A stretch of DNA of 64,000 nucleotides from Halolamina litorea (GCF_026616205.1 NZ_JANHGR010000002.1:585507-649506); one strand, 5' to 3'; shown: positions 42,540 to 51,325, numbered from the stretch's first letter. Numbers and translations are program-made. The notes: generated by a model from the letters alone, not told the origin.

Positions 42540-42633
42540 TCCTTGGGGTCTGGTTTAACGGACGGTGGGAACTGCCTTTCGGTCGGGTCTTCGCGACGGG
42601 TGGACGAGTCACCGACAGTACGGGGAACGGCCC

Positions 42634-43167
42634 TTAGCGGTCGTCGTAGGACGCCCAGACCCGCCACTCGCCGTCGTAGGTCCGGAGGGTGATGACCACC
42701 TCCCTCGGCGATTCCCCTTCGTTCCCGAGTGTCACCTCGACGTAAGCGAACTCCCCGTCGGTCTCGTCGACCCGGGCGTCGATTAGCGTCACCCCTTCGG
42801 TGTCCCCCAGGTTCTCTTCGGTCACCGGGAGGTAGTCGGAGTCGGGGGTCTCTGGATGCACGAACTCGTTCGCGGCGTCCAGATCACTGTCGAGGAGTCG
42901 GCTGTAGAACTCGTAGCTGACTCGTGCAGCCGGATGTCTCTCCCCGCTCGCTGTCGTCGTTTCGCTCTCCGACGTCGACGTTTCCGGTGGCGCTTCCGTC
43001 GGCGTCTCGGTAGGTTCCGCCGTCGGTGTCTCGGTACGTTGCTCGGTAGGGTCGTCGGTCGCTACCGGACTCGCCGTTCCGTCCGTCGACGCCCCCCCGC
43101 TGCTACACCCCGCTAGTACACTCACCGACGCCGCAATGCTCGCCGACACGAAAGTCCGTCTGTCCAT
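42634..43167 (-). CDS. Tat lipoprotein with NTF2-like C-terminal domain
   Basis: The 177-residue protein has a Tat/lipobox signal (MDRRTFVSASIAASVSVLAGC), then a Thr/Pro/Glu-rich stalk (residues about 22-85, repeated TETPT elements). The C-terminal domain is about 90 residues (RVSYEFYSRLLDSDLDAANEFVHPETPDSDYLPV ... YVEVTLGNEGESPREVVITLRTYDGEWRVWASYDD), resembling the NTF2/DUF4878-like fold by pattern. The ATG at 43167 is favoured: a TATA box is centred 29 bp upstream, whereas the ATG at 43200 lies on that box. It is a surface protein of unknown role. Confidence 0.78.
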   Translation of the reverse strand: MDRRTFVSASIAASVSVLAGCSSGGASTDGTASPVATDDPTEQRTETPTAEPTETPTEAPPETSTSESETTTASGERHPAARVSYEFYSRLLDSDLDAANEFVHPETPDSDYLPVTEENLGDTEGVTLIDARVDETDGEFAYVEVTLGNEGESPREVVITLRTYDGEWRVWASYDDR

Positions 43168-43192
43168 CAGTTTAGACCCGTCTAGGGACGAC

Positions 43193-43200
43193 GTTAACAC
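43193..43200 (-). promoter_or_regulatory. TATA box of the Tat lipoprotein gene
   Basis: GTGTTAAC on the minus strand is centred 29 bp before the ATG at 43167. Confidence 0.5.
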
Positions 43201-43317
43201 TTGGGTAATGAAGCAACGACTGCCGATATCGCGCCGATCGGTCGTCCCCCGCGCTCACTTCGACGACGACCACGCTCCCCGGCGCTCCCGATTCGGGCGC
43301 TCGCGGCGCGTCTCAAC

Positions 43318-44205
43318 TCAGAAGTTCGGCGTGTGCTCCTGTGGGTTCTCGCCGACCGCCCCGTCGGCGTCGCTCTGGACCAACTGGATCTCCCCGTCGG
43401 CGCGCATCGTCCCCTCGACGTTGGCGTGCTCGTGGACCCGCAGGTCGACCGAGGAGATGTCCCCGCGGACGTTCGCGCCCGCCTCGATGGTGACGGCGCC
43501 GTCGCGGGTCGTCACGTCGCCGTGGATCACGCTGCCGGAGTGGAGGTGGACGTCGCCGCGGGCCCGGATGCTGCCGAACAGCTCCGAGCGCTCGTCGACG
43601 CTGACCTCGGTGGCCCGGACGTTCCCGTGGAGCCGGCAGTCGGTGCCGATGCTCGCGGGGGTCGAGACGCGCCACGCGTCGTCGGAGACCGACGAGCCCC
43701 GCGGGATCACGAGCGGCGCCTGCTCGGCCTCGCCGCCGTCGGCCAGCGCGTACGCGAGGTCGTCTGCGGCCTCCTCCTCGCCCAACCGGAGCAGTTGGGA
43801 GAGCACGATGAAGTAGAACACCAGCGTCGGCATGGGGTTCCGGATGGTGATCCAGCCGTTGGCCTCGAACCCCTCCTCGATGTCCACGTCGTCGCCGATG
43901 TCGAGGTCGCCCGAGACCATGAGTTGACCGCCGATCCGGGTTCGCTCACCGAGGTAGGCGTCCTCGCCGACGAGCACGTCGCCGTCCACGTCGGTCCACA
44001 TGTCCAGTCGACAGTCGTTCTCGGCCTCGATGTGGCCGCCGAAACTGCTCCGTTCGCCGGCCGCGACCGAGCGACCGCGGACCCCGAACTCGACGGTCGA
44101 CTGCCCACCGACCAGCACGTCACCGTCGGTGACGAGGTCGTGTTCCTCGACCACGGTACCGCTGGGGATGGACAGTTCGTCGAGCGGGTCCTGACGGAGC
44201 GACAT
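43318..44205 (-). CDS. Bactofilin-like polymer-forming protein
   Basis: The 295-residue protein shows repeated right-handed beta-helix rungs, for example LVTDGDVLVGGQSTVEFGVRGRSVAAGERSSFGGHIEAENDCRLDMWTDVDGDVLVGEDAYLGERTRIGGQLMVSGDLDIGDDVDIEEGFEANGWITI and, after a hydrophobic break (MPTLVFYFIVLSQLLRL), a second set (ELFGSIRARGDVHLHSGSVIHGDVTTRDGAVTIEAGANVRGDI). This matches polymer-forming cytoskeletal (bactofilin) proteins. The acidic surface is typical of halophiles. The start at 44205 fits the TATA box ATAATAAC (44231-44238) about 30 bp upstream; starts at 44217 or 44232 would lie too near or on it. Role unknown; cell shape or surface organisation is an inference. Confidence 0.83.
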   Translation of the reverse strand: MSLRQDPLDELSIPSGTVVEEHDLVTDGDVLVGGQSTVEFGVRGRSVAAGERSSFGGHIEAENDCRLDMWTDVDGDVLVGEDAYLGERTRIGGQLMVSGDLDIGDDVDIEEGFEANGWITIRNPMPTLVFYFIVLSQLLRLGEEEAADDLAYALADGGEAEQAPLVIPRGSSVSDDAWRVSTPASIGTDCRLHGNVRATEVSVDERSELFGSIRARGDVHLHSGSVIHGDVTTRDGAVTIEAGANVRGDISSVDLRVHEHANVEGTMRADGEIQLVQSDADGAVGENPQEHTPNF

Positions 44206-44230
44206 ATACCGGCTCATGAGTTCTCCACAC

Positions 44231-44238
44231 ATAATAAC
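44231..44238 (-). promoter_or_regulatory. TATA box of the bactofilin-like gene
   Basis: GTTATTAT on the minus strand is centred about 30 bp before the chosen ATG at 44205. Confidence 0.5.
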
Positions 44239-44314
44239 ACTCCGTCAGACACATGTACGGGATCAGGGAGGTACCCCCGTCAGGCGGCGGCCCGCGCCCG
44301 GACTCGAAAGGTGA

Positions 44315-44322
44315 GGTTAACC
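44315..44322 (+). promoter_or_regulatory. TATA box of the 65-residue protein gene
   Basis: GGTTAACC is centred 28 bp before the ATG at 44346. Confidence 0.45.
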
Positions 44323-44345
44323 CTCCCGAGGCGGTACCGACGGGT

Positions 44346-44543
44346 ATGACTGCACTTTCCTTCGACGAGGAAGGCGTCGACGTCGTCTACGAGGGAACCG
44401 AGTTCCGACTGGAGAAAGCCCTGATCGAGGACGCGACCGGGAAGTCGTTCCCCGACGTGACCGACCACGAGGTGCTGAAGATCGTCGAGGAGGAGCCGGC
44501 CATCTCCGGCGAACCGCGGCGGATCGGCGACATCGTTCGGTAG
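44346..44543 (+). CDS. Small haloarchaeal DUF5800-like protein
   Basis: The 65-residue acidic protein (MTALSFDEEGVDVVYEGTEFRLEKALIEDATGKSFPDVTDHEVLKIVEEEPAISGEPRRIGDIVR) has alternating strand and helix and no motif of known function. I associate it with the haloarchaeal DUF5800 family from memory. It is preceded by a well-placed TATA box and stands alone, 19 bp from the convergent nuclease gene. Confidence 0.7.
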   Translation: MTALSFDEEGVDVVYEGTEFRLEKALIEDATGKSFPDVTDHEVLKIVEEEPAISGEPRRIGDIVR

Positions 44544-44562
44544 GACCGACGGCCGAGCGGAC

Positions 44563-45303
44563 TCAGCGCCGGGGGAACGTCCGCCGGTCGAGTCGTTCGG
44601 TCGCCTCGTCAGCCAGCGTCCGGAGGTTCACCGCGTCCTCGCGGTTGTAGGAGATCAGCGTCTCCAGCGAGCCGTCCTCGCCGCGCTCGTGTTCCTTCCA
44701 GAGGCGGACGGCGTCGCGGCCGGAGATGTCGGGGCGGTCGCGTTCGATCCCGATCTCCTGCTCGATCGGCTTCAGCCCGCCCGAGAGACCCAGCTTCTTG
44801 CAGGTGTACATCAGGTCGAGGTGGGCGGTGTCCACGTCGAGGTCCAGCGCGGCCTCGAGGAACGGCACGTCGAAGCGCTTGCCGTTGAACGTCACCAACA
44901 GGTCGGCGGCGTCGAACTCGGCACGGACGTTCCCGGGCGTGAGGTCGTCGCCCTGCACGAGCGTCGTCGTCTCGCCGTCGCGGTGGAACGACACCGTCGT
45001 CACGTCGTTACGGTCGTGATCCAGCCCGGTGGTCTCGATGTCGAAGAAGCATGCCGAATCCCGGAAGTTCTCGTAGAGTCGCCAGCGCTCGCCGGAGGGG
45101 AAGGCGTCGTCGAAGAAGGCGGCGTCGCCGGCGTCGAGGCGCGGCCGGGCCTCGTCGATGAACGTCTCGATGTTCTCGCCGGTCTTCGCGCCGACGGCGC
45201 TCGGGTGGAAGTCGTCCCAGTGGGTGACGCCGTCGTCCCAGAGGCGCCGCTCGGTGGACTCGCCGACGCCCCGGACGGGGATGAAGGAGTTCTCGACGCG
45301 CAT
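44563..45303 (-). CDS. RNase H-like exonuclease-fold protein (YprB type)
   Basis: The 246-residue protein has an N-terminal helix-hairpin-helix-like segment (FIPVRGVGESTERRLWDDGVTHWDDF), followed by the DEDD exonuclease motifs: SACFFDIETTGLD, LLVTFNGKRFDVPFLE, TAHLDLMYTCKKL and ISYNREDAVNLRTLAD. This is the ribonuclease_H-like (YprB, RNase_H_2) family. DNA or RNA 3'-5' hydrolysis is expected from the four acidic ligands; substrate is unproven. It follows the epimerase in the same direction 60 bp downstream. Confidence 0.87.
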   Translation of the reverse strand: MRVENSFIPVRGVGESTERRLWDDGVTHWDDFHPSAVGAKTGENIETFIDEARPRLDAGDAAFFDDAFPSGERWRLYENFRDSACFFDIETTGLDHDRNDVTTVSFHRDGETTTLVQGDDLTPGNVRAEFDAADLLVTFNGKRFDVPFLEAALDLDVDTAHLDLMYTCKKLGLSGGLKPIEQEIGIERDRPDISGRDAVRLWKEHERGEDGSLETLISYNREDAVNLRTLADEATERLDRRTFPRR

Positions 45304-45363
45304 GTACGGAGTCGGACGGTTGACGGTGATAAAGTCGGCGCTCCGTCGGGCGCTCCCGAACTG

Positions 45364-46317
45364 CTACTCCCGGACGCGCTCGCGCTCCTGCTCGCCGGTC
45401 TCCCGCCCCTTGTACGGCTCACAGACCATCGAGACGCCCTCCTCGAAACTGATCTCCGGCTCCCAGCCCGTCGCCTGCTTGAACTTCGAGGCGTCGGCGT
45501 GGGTGTGGTAGACGTAGTTCTCGATGGGCACCGGCTCGTACTCGGGGGCCACGTCGGTGCCGAGTTCGTCGTTGATCATGTCGACCATCTCGTTGAAGGT
45601 GTAGGGGTTGCCGACGCCGAGGTTGTAGATGCCGTCCAGTTCGTTCTCGGCGGCGAGTTCGAGGCCGCGGACGATGTCGGTCACGTGGGTGAAGTCCCGG
45701 GTCTGGCTGCCGTCGCCCCACAGCACCGGCGACTCGCCGTCGGCGATGGCGTCGGCGAACTGCGAGATGGTGTTGGCGTACTCGCCCTTGTGGCCCTCGT
45801 TGCCGCCGTAGCCCTGATAGACCGAGAAGAACCGCATCCCGGCGAGCGTGAGGTCGTGGAAGTCCGAGTAGTACTCCGCGTAGCGCTCACGGCCCATCAT
45901 CGAGGCGTCGTAGCCCGTCGACGCCTCCACGGGCATCTCCTCGGTGCAAGGTTCCTCCTGACTGCCGTAGATGGAGGAGGTGGTGGCGTAGACGAAGGTG
46001 TCACAGCCGTCGGCCATCGCCTGTTCGACGACGTTGACGAACCCCTCGATGTTGACGCGGGCGCCCTGCCGGGGGTTCTCCTCCAGCATTTGCCGGGAGG
46101 AGAGCGCCGCGAGGTGGAAGACGGCGTCGACGTCGGTCGGGAGCTCGTCGTCGAGCACGTCGGCTTCGGCGAAGATCACGTCCTCGTCGAGGTTCTCCGG
46201 CGTCCCGAGGTAGCAGTTGTCCAGCGCGATGACCTCGTTGTCGGCCGCGAGGTGGTTCGCGAGGTTCGAGCCGATGAACCCCGCGCCGCCGGTGACCAGC
46301 ACGCGTTTGCCGTTCAT
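45364..46317 (-). CDS. NAD-dependent sugar epimerase/dehydratase with atypical active site
   Basis: The 317-residue extended SDR protein has the Rossmann motif VLVTGGAGFIGSNLANHL, the Ser motif ATTSSIYGSQEE, and a YxxxK region reading Y136-D-A-S-M140, so the usual catalytic Lys is Met. A second Met follows (MMGRERYAEYY). Downstream motifs are intact (AGMRFFSVYQGYGG, DGSQTRDFTHVTDIVRGLELA, YNLGVGNPYTFNEMVDMIND). The normal reaction would be epimerisation or dehydration of a nucleotide sugar for glycan synthesis. The loss of Lys could mean altered chemistry or loss of activity; see findings. No glycosyltransferase is adjacent. Confidence 0.88.
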   Translation of the reverse strand: MNGKRVLVTGGAGFIGSNLANHLAADNEVIALDNCYLGTPENLDEDVIFAEADVLDDELPTDVDAVFHLAALSSRQMLEENPRQGARVNIEGFVNVVEQAMADGCDTFVYATTSSIYGSQEEPCTEEMPVEASTGYDASMMGRERYAEYYSDFHDLTLAGMRFFSVYQGYGGNEGHKGEYANTISQFADAIADGESPVLWGDGSQTRDFTHVTDIVRGLELAAENELDGIYNLGVGNPYTFNEMVDMINDELGTDVAPEYEPVPIENYVYHTHADASKFKQATGWEPEISFEEGVSMVCEPYKGRETGEQERERVRE

Positions 46318-46459
46318 GGTCGGACCTGCTCCCGGCGGCGCCAAAGGCCTGTCGTTCAGCCCGGAACGGCCGTGTATATCCGACGAGATTTTTGGACAGT
46401 TACTGTCGATTCCCGTGTTTCGTTGACGAATCCCTCCACGTTTCGACGGGTGCCCGTAT

Positions 46460-46468
46460 CCTTATGTA
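46460..46468 (+). promoter_or_regulatory. TATA box of the winged-helix gene
   Basis: CCTTATGTA is centred 29 bp before the ATG at 46493. On the other strand, GGATATAC near 46375-46382 may serve the epimerase gene. Confidence 0.5.
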
Positions 46469-46492
46469 CTTCCACCGGTAACCGATCAACAA

Positions 46493-47026
46493 ATGTCTTC
46501 GATAGAGCTCACCGCGAGCCAGCGCACGATACTCAGAGCGCTCGTGAACCTTCACGGCCAGCAGGAGTCGGCAGTCAAGGGCGAAACGATCGCCGAGGAG
46601 GTCGGGCGCAACCCCGGCACGATCCGGAACCAGATGCAGAGCCTGAAGGCTCTCCAGTTGGTCGAGGGCGTCCCCGGCCCGAAGGGTGGGTACAAGCCGA
46701 CGACCAACGCCTTCGACGCCCTCGACGTCCAGCAGATGGACGAGCCGGCGTCGGTGCCGCTCAGCCACGACGGCGAGCCGGTGACGGGCGTGAACGTCGA
46801 GGAGATCCGCCTCTCCAGCGTCCACAACCCCGACCTCTGCCGGGCCGAACTCCACCTCCGTGGCTCGGTCAACGAGTTCCACGAGGGCGACCACGTGCGT
46901 GCGGGCCCGACGCCGCTGTCGGCGCTAGTCGTCGAGGGGACCGTCGACGGCAAGGACGCGACCGCGAGCGTCCTGATCCTCGAGATCGAGTCGATGGAGG
47001 CGCCGGCAGGCGAGACTGCCCACTAA
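46493..47026 (+). CDS. Winged-helix transcriptional regulator with C-terminal beta domain
   Basis: The 177-residue protein begins with a winged helix (LTASQRTILRALVNLHGQQESAVKGETIAEEVGRNPGTIRNQMQSLKALQLVEGVPGPKGGYKPT, residues 6-70), the recognition helix being NPGTIRNQMQSL. The C-terminal 100 residues form a beta-rich domain (VTGVNVEEIRLSSVHNPDLCRAELHLRGSVNEFHEGDHVRAGPTPLSALVVEGTVDGKDATASVLILEI). That domain could sense a ligand or mediate dimers; it is not a CBS or ACT domain by motif. TATA spacing supports the start. Targets are unknown. Confidence 0.8.
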   Translation: MSSIELTASQRTILRALVNLHGQQESAVKGETIAEEVGRNPGTIRNQMQSLKALQLVEGVPGPKGGYKPTTNAFDALDVQQMDEPASVPLSHDGEPVTGVNVEEIRLSSVHNPDLCRAELHLRGSVNEFHEGDHVRAGPTPLSALVVEGTVDGKDATASVLILEIESMEAPAGETAH

Positions 47027-47037
47027 CGGCCGTCGAT

Positions 47038-47820
47038 CTATCCTTCCCGTTCGTCGAGCACGACGGGTACTCCCCGTTTGGCGACGTCACGCGCGAACGC
47101 CCCTGAATCGGCTTGGAGCGCCTCGATCGTGTTGTAGTGGACCGGCAACACCAGATCGGGGTCCATCCGTTCGGCGAGGTCGGCGGACTCCGCGGCGGTG
47201 CTGACGACGGTGCCGGCGATGTTCGCGAGGAACAGCGAGACCGAGAGCTCCGCGAACGCGTCGAGGGCGTCGCTGTCGCCCGGCCAGAACACCGAGGTCC
47301 CGCCGATCGAGAGCCGATAGCCGACGCCGAACCCTTTCGGGTGCGGGACGGTTCCGTCGGCGTCGGCGCGCGGGCCGGCGGGGTCGTTGTATGCCGGGAC
47401 CGACCACACGTCCACGTCGCCCCCGTCGACGCCGTCGACGGCGAGGTGGTCCGCCTCGCCGGTCCGGACGACCTCGCCCGGTAGCTCCTCGACCGGGCCC
47501 ACGTCGCGGCCGATCCCGGCCGGGTCTACTCCCTCGTAGACGACGACGGTCGTCTCCTCGTTCGCGACGCGCTCGATGCCGTCGGAGTCGTAGTGGTGGT
47601 CGTGGGTGACACAGACCAGATCGGCGTCCTCCGGGCGGAAGTCAGTCGCCCGCGGGTGGGCCGCCTCCTTGGGGTTCCCGCCGCCGACGGGGGTCCAGTC
47701 GCCGGTGAGGACGCCGTAGCGCCCCGGATCGAGGTAGGCGACGAAGCCCCCTTCCGTCTCGATGCGGGTCGTCGCGTAGCCGTACCACGTCACCTGCAGG
47801 CCGTCGTGGCGAACCGTCAT
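47038..47820 (-). CDS. MBL-fold metallo-hydrolase
   Basis: The 260-residue protein has a metallo-beta-lactamase fold. The start is GLQVTWYGYATTRIETEGGFVAYLDPGRYG. The metal motif lies in VCVTHDHHYDSDGIERV (HxHxxD with a variant spacing, T-H-D-H-H-Y-D). There is an Asp in FWPGDSDAL and a final His in VLPVHYNTIEAL. It belongs to the UlaG/YtkL-like, possibly L-ascorbate-6-phosphate-lactonase-like, branch, where the substrate in archaea is unknown. It is convergent with the winged-helix gene, with 11 bp between stops. Confidence 0.85.
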   Translation of the reverse strand: MTVRHDGLQVTWYGYATTRIETEGGFVAYLDPGRYGVLTGDWTPVGGGNPKEAAHPRATDFRPEDADLVCVTHDHHYDSDGIERVANEETTVVVYEGVDPAGIGRDVGPVEELPGEVVRTGEADHLAVDGVDGGDVDVWSVPAYNDPAGPRADADGTVPHPKGFGVGYRLSIGGTSVFWPGDSDALDAFAELSVSLFLANIAGTVVSTAAESADLAERMDPDLVLPVHYNTIEALQADSGAFARDVAKRGVPVVLDEREG

Positions 47821-47871
47821 GGCTCCGGGTCGGGTCGGGCCGGCCTTAGGCGTACGCTTCCCGGCCGAGCC

Positions 47872-49635
47872 TCAAGCGTCGTCCTCGCCGTCGACGCCGC
47901 CCGCGAGGCGCTCCACGCGCTCGGCGGTGTCGGCGTCGGCGGGGGTCTTGTCGTCCCGGACCTCGACGAACCGCGGGAACCGCAGCGCGTAGCCGGCGCC
48001 GTAGGTCGGCGACTCCTGGATCTCCTCGTAGCCGACCTCGAAGACGACCTCGGGCCGGAACTCGACGGTCTGGCCGTCCTCGCTCACGACGTGGGGTTCG
48101 AGAAGTTCAGTGAGTTCGGCCAGTCGTTCGTCGGTGATCCCCGTGGCGACCTTGCCGACGGTCTCGTAGCCCTCGTCGGCGCCGACGGCGAGCAGGAACG
48201 TTCCGAACTCGTTGGCCCGCCGGCCCTCTCCCCACTCCGCACCGATGACGACGCAGTCGAGGGTCTCCACGTCCGGCTTGCGCTTGAGCCAGTCTTGTCC
48301 CCGGTCGCCGGGGGTGTACGTCGACGCGGGGCGTTTGAGCATGATCCCCTCGTGGCCGGCGTCGAGCGCTTCCTGCTCGAACGCCTCCACTTCCCCGGCG
48401 TCGTCGCTGTAGAGGACTTCGCTGGCGGCGTCGGGCAGGAGGTCGGTCAGGTGGTCGTGGCGCTCCCGGAACGGCGAGTCGAGCAGGTCGGCTCCCTCTC
48501 CACCGTCGGTGCCGTCGCCCGCGCGGCCGTCGAGCAGGCAGTCGAACGCGTGGAGTTCGAGTTCGACCTCCTCGCGCATCCGATCCACGTCGTGTTTCCG
48601 GCGGAACCGCCGCAGCACCTCCTGAAACGGGAGGGGGCCGCCGTCGTCGTCGACGGCGACGACCTCGCCGTCGAGGATCGCCGGCGCGTCGAGGCGTTCC
48701 TCGGCGAACTCCCGGATCTCGGGGAGCGCGTCGGTCACCTCCGAGGTGTTCCGGGAGTAGAGCCGAACCGTTGGGTCGTCGGGTGTCGGCTCACGGCCGG
48801 CGGCGGGCGGGGCGATCCCGTCGGGGTGGTGGTGGAGTTGCACGCGCGCGCCGTCGAACTTGATCTCGGCCGCCACTTCCTCCCAGGACTCCAGCGCGCC
48901 GGTGACGGTGCCGGCCTGTGCGAGCATCGACTGGACCGGGCGGCCGACGGTAAGGCCCATTTCGCTGAGGCCGTCCTCGCCCTCGTCGCGGGCGACCTCG
49001 GCGACGAGGCCGTAGTCGTTGCTCACCTGCAGGGCGTCGGCGACCAGTTCGGCGTCGACCTCGAACGCCTCGCTGATGGCGTCGCGGACGGTCCCCTCGC
49101 CGACGCCGAGGCGCATCTCCCCCAGCACGAGTCGGGCGAGGTAGCGTGCTTCGTCGTCACTCACGCGGGAGAAGAGGCCGAACAGGGTCGCCAGTTTGGT
49201 GTCCTCGCTGCCGGCACCCTCGGCGGCGGCGACCTCGCGGAGCGCGTCGTCGACCTCGGCGAGCGTGGGTCCGTCGTCGCCGCCGGCGTCGCCCCCGCCC
49301 GCGGCGAAGGCAGCGAGTCCCTGCTGACCGCCCAGGTCGAGGCCGGCGGCGACGACACCGATCTCCCCCTCGTCGGCCAGTCGCTCCTCCACGTCGTCGG
49401 CGGTGACGTTCGTGCCGGCGGCTTTCGCCAGCGCCGCGTAACAGAGGCGCGGGCCGATGTCGAGGGTCCGGCTGTCCCAGCCCGGGAACACCCGGCCCAT
49501 GAGGAAGCGCGCGATGACGGGGAGTTCGTCGGTGTCGGCCGCCCGGAACAGGGCCGCGACCAGCGAGACGGTCTCGAGGTCGGCGGGTTCGGCCTCCAGT
49601 TCGGCGGCACGGTCGGCGAAGGCGGCGAACTGCAT
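47872..49635 (-). CDS. ligA: ATP-dependent DNA ligase
   Basis: The 587-residue enzyme is the archaeal replicative ligase. It has an N-terminal helical DNA-binding domain (MQFAAFADRAAELEAEPADLETVSLVAALFRAADTDELPVIARFLMGRVFPGWDSRTL). The adenylation domain contains the nucleophile Lys259 in EIKFDGARVQLHHH, ILDGEVVAVD and HEGIMLKRPASTYTPGDRGQDWLKRKPD. A C-terminal OB fold closes it. It seals nicks using ATP. An acidic, Gly-rich insertion occurs near residues 110-130, consistent with halophilic adaptation. I chose the ATG at 49635 because it begins the N-terminal helix; in-frame codons further upstream run into the divergent gene's promoter. Confidence 0.94.
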   Translation of the reverse strand: MQFAAFADRAAELEAEPADLETVSLVAALFRAADTDELPVIARFLMGRVFPGWDSRTLDIGPRLCYAALAKAAGTNVTADDVEERLADEGEIGVVAAGLDLGGQQGLAAFAAGGGDAGGDDGPTLAEVDDALREVAAAEGAGSEDTKLATLFGLFSRVSDDEARYLARLVLGEMRLGVGEGTVRDAISEAFEVDAELVADALQVSNDYGLVAEVARDEGEDGLSEMGLTVGRPVQSMLAQAGTVTGALESWEEVAAEIKFDGARVQLHHHPDGIAPPAAGREPTPDDPTVRLYSRNTSEVTDALPEIREFAEERLDAPAILDGEVVAVDDDGGPLPFQEVLRRFRRKHDVDRMREEVELELHAFDCLLDGRAGDGTDGGEGADLLDSPFRERHDHLTDLLPDAASEVLYSDDAGEVEAFEQEALDAGHEGIMLKRPASTYTPGDRGQDWLKRKPDVETLDCVVIGAEWGEGRRANEFGTFLLAVGADEGYETVGKVATGITDERLAELTELLEPHVVSEDGQTVEFRPEVVFEVGYEEIQESPTYGAGYALRFPRFVEVRDDKTPADADTAERVERLAGGVDGEDDA

Positions 49636-49724
49636 TCGCCCGGGATAGGCGCATCCGGGGCAAAAGGCCGCCGACTCGTCGTCGGCCCACGGATTCTTGG
49701 GTGTCGACGCCGACTGACTCCCGT

Positions 49725-51257
49725 ATGGACCGGACACTCGCCGACCGAGTGCGGGAGCTGGACGCCGTCGACGCCGAGGCGTTCGCCGAGCGGGCCGCCG
49801 GCGACGCCGAGGTGGTGAAGTCGCTGCTCCGGGACGGCGCCTTCGACAACCACCGCTCGGTGGTCGGCTTGGAGTACGAGTTCTACGCCGCCGCCGACGG
49901 CCGCTGGGCCGACGACGAGGCCACCGACTGCACGCTGATGCGCGTCCCGCGGCGGCTGTTCGACCTGATCGACTTCGAGAAGGAACTGGGGCTGCACAAC
50001 GCCGAGATGACCACCAGCCCCCAGCCGTTCAACGGCTACGGGATGGCCGCCCAAGCCGCCGAAGTCCGGTCGCACCTCCAGAACGCGCGGGACTGCACCA
50101 AAGCCGAGGGGATGCGGCTGGTCAGCGACGGCATCTGGACCATCCCGCCCGCCGGCGAGACCGCCCGGGAGTACCTCACCGACAGCGTGCTCGACGACGG
50201 CGTCCGTGTGGCCGCAAACATGAGCGATGCCGTTCGCTACCACGCGATGGCCAACGGCGAGGAGTTGGAGACGCCGCTGACCGTCGACGCCCCAAACGTC
50301 GACATCGAGGCCGAGACGGTGATGCCCGAGAGCCTCATCACGTCGATCCAGCCCCACTACCAGATGAGCCGTGCGACCGACCTGCCCCGCCACCACACCT
50401 ACGCGCTCCGGATCGCCGGCCCGCTGCTCGCGTTGGGGGTGAACGCGCCGTTCTTCCCCCCCGACCTCTACGCCGATGGCGTCGACGCCGAGACGATCCT
50501 CGAGGAGGCGTACATGGAACACCGGATCGCCGTGTTCGAGTCGGTGCTGAACGCCGACGGTGCCCGGAAAGTCAGGTTCCCCCGGGACTTCGACAGCGTC
50601 GAGACGGCGGTCGACCGGATCGCCGACGACGACGTGGTGGTACCGATCCCCGCCGACGAGGGTGGCGACCGCTTCGACGACCAGTTCCCGACGTTCCGGG
50701 CCAAGCACGGCACCTACTGGCGCTGGGTCCGGCCGGTGTTCGGGGGGTCGACGCGCTCGTCGGCCAACGCCCGACTGGAGTTCCGCCCGCTGCCGGGCCA
50801 GCCGACCGTCGCCGACACGGTCGCGTTCCTCGCGGCGTTCGCCGGGCTGATGGAACAGCTACCCAAGCACGGCCACCCGGTGGCGGACCTCGACTGGGCG
50901 GACGCCGAGGCGAACTTCTACGGCGCGATGCGGGACGGCATCGAGGCCGACCTCGACTGGATCACCGCCGACGGGGAGCACACGACCGACCTCGACGCGA
51001 TCTACGACGACCTGCTCGACGCCGCGGCGGCGGGCCTCGAAGCCGCGGGCTGCTCGGCGGCGGCGGCCGAGGAGTACCTCGCGCCGCTACGCTACCGCGT
51101 CGAGAACCGGACCACACCGGCGTCGTGGAAGGTCGATCGGGTCCGCTCGCGGCTCGACGACGGCGAGGCGTTCGCCGAGGCGGTGACGGCGACCCAGCGG
51201 GAGTACATCTACGAACAGAGCGAGACGCTGCTGCAGGGAACGTTCGCGGAGTGGTAG
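49725..51257 (+). CDS. GCS2-family glutamate-cysteine ligase-like protein
   Basis: The 510-residue protein has motifs of the GCS2 ligase family: SVVGLEYEFYAA (E.E metal ligands), ELGLHNAEMTTSPQPFNGYGM, and ANARLEFRPLPGQPTVADTV. These ATP-dependent ligases share a glutamine-synthetase fold and form gamma-glutamylcysteine or related amides. It is longer than the ordinary haloarchaeal GshA, so it may be a paralogue with another amine or acid substrate. Haloarchaea use gamma-glutamylcysteine as their main thiol, making a thiol-related role conceivable. ATG 49725 is preferred over the GTG at 49701. It is followed 68 bp later by the convergent psmB. Confidence 0.75.
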   Translation: MDRTLADRVRELDAVDAEAFAERAAGDAEVVKSLLRDGAFDNHRSVVGLEYEFYAAADGRWADDEATDCTLMRVPRRLFDLIDFEKELGLHNAEMTTSPQPFNGYGMAAQAAEVRSHLQNARDCTKAEGMRLVSDGIWTIPPAGETAREYLTDSVLDDGVRVAANMSDAVRYHAMANGEELETPLTVDAPNVDIEAETVMPESLITSIQPHYQMSRATDLPRHHTYALRIAGPLLALGVNAPFFPPDLYADGVDAETILEEAYMEHRIAVFESVLNADGARKVRFPRDFDSVETAVDRIADDDVVVPIPADEGGDRFDDQFPTFRAKHGTYWRWVRPVFGGSTRSSANARLEFRPLPGQPTVADTVAFLAAFAGLMEQLPKHGHPVADLDWADAEANFYGAMRDGIEADLDWITADGEHTTDLDAIYDDLLDAAAAGLEAAGCSAAAAEEYLAPLRYRVENRTTPASWKVDRVRSRLDDGEAFAEAVTATQREYIYEQSETLLQGTFAEW

Positions 51258-51325
51258 CGCCGGCGCTGGCGAGCGTGAAAACGGAAGAACGCGGGACTGC
51301 GTCGACTGGATGACGGGGGACCGAC

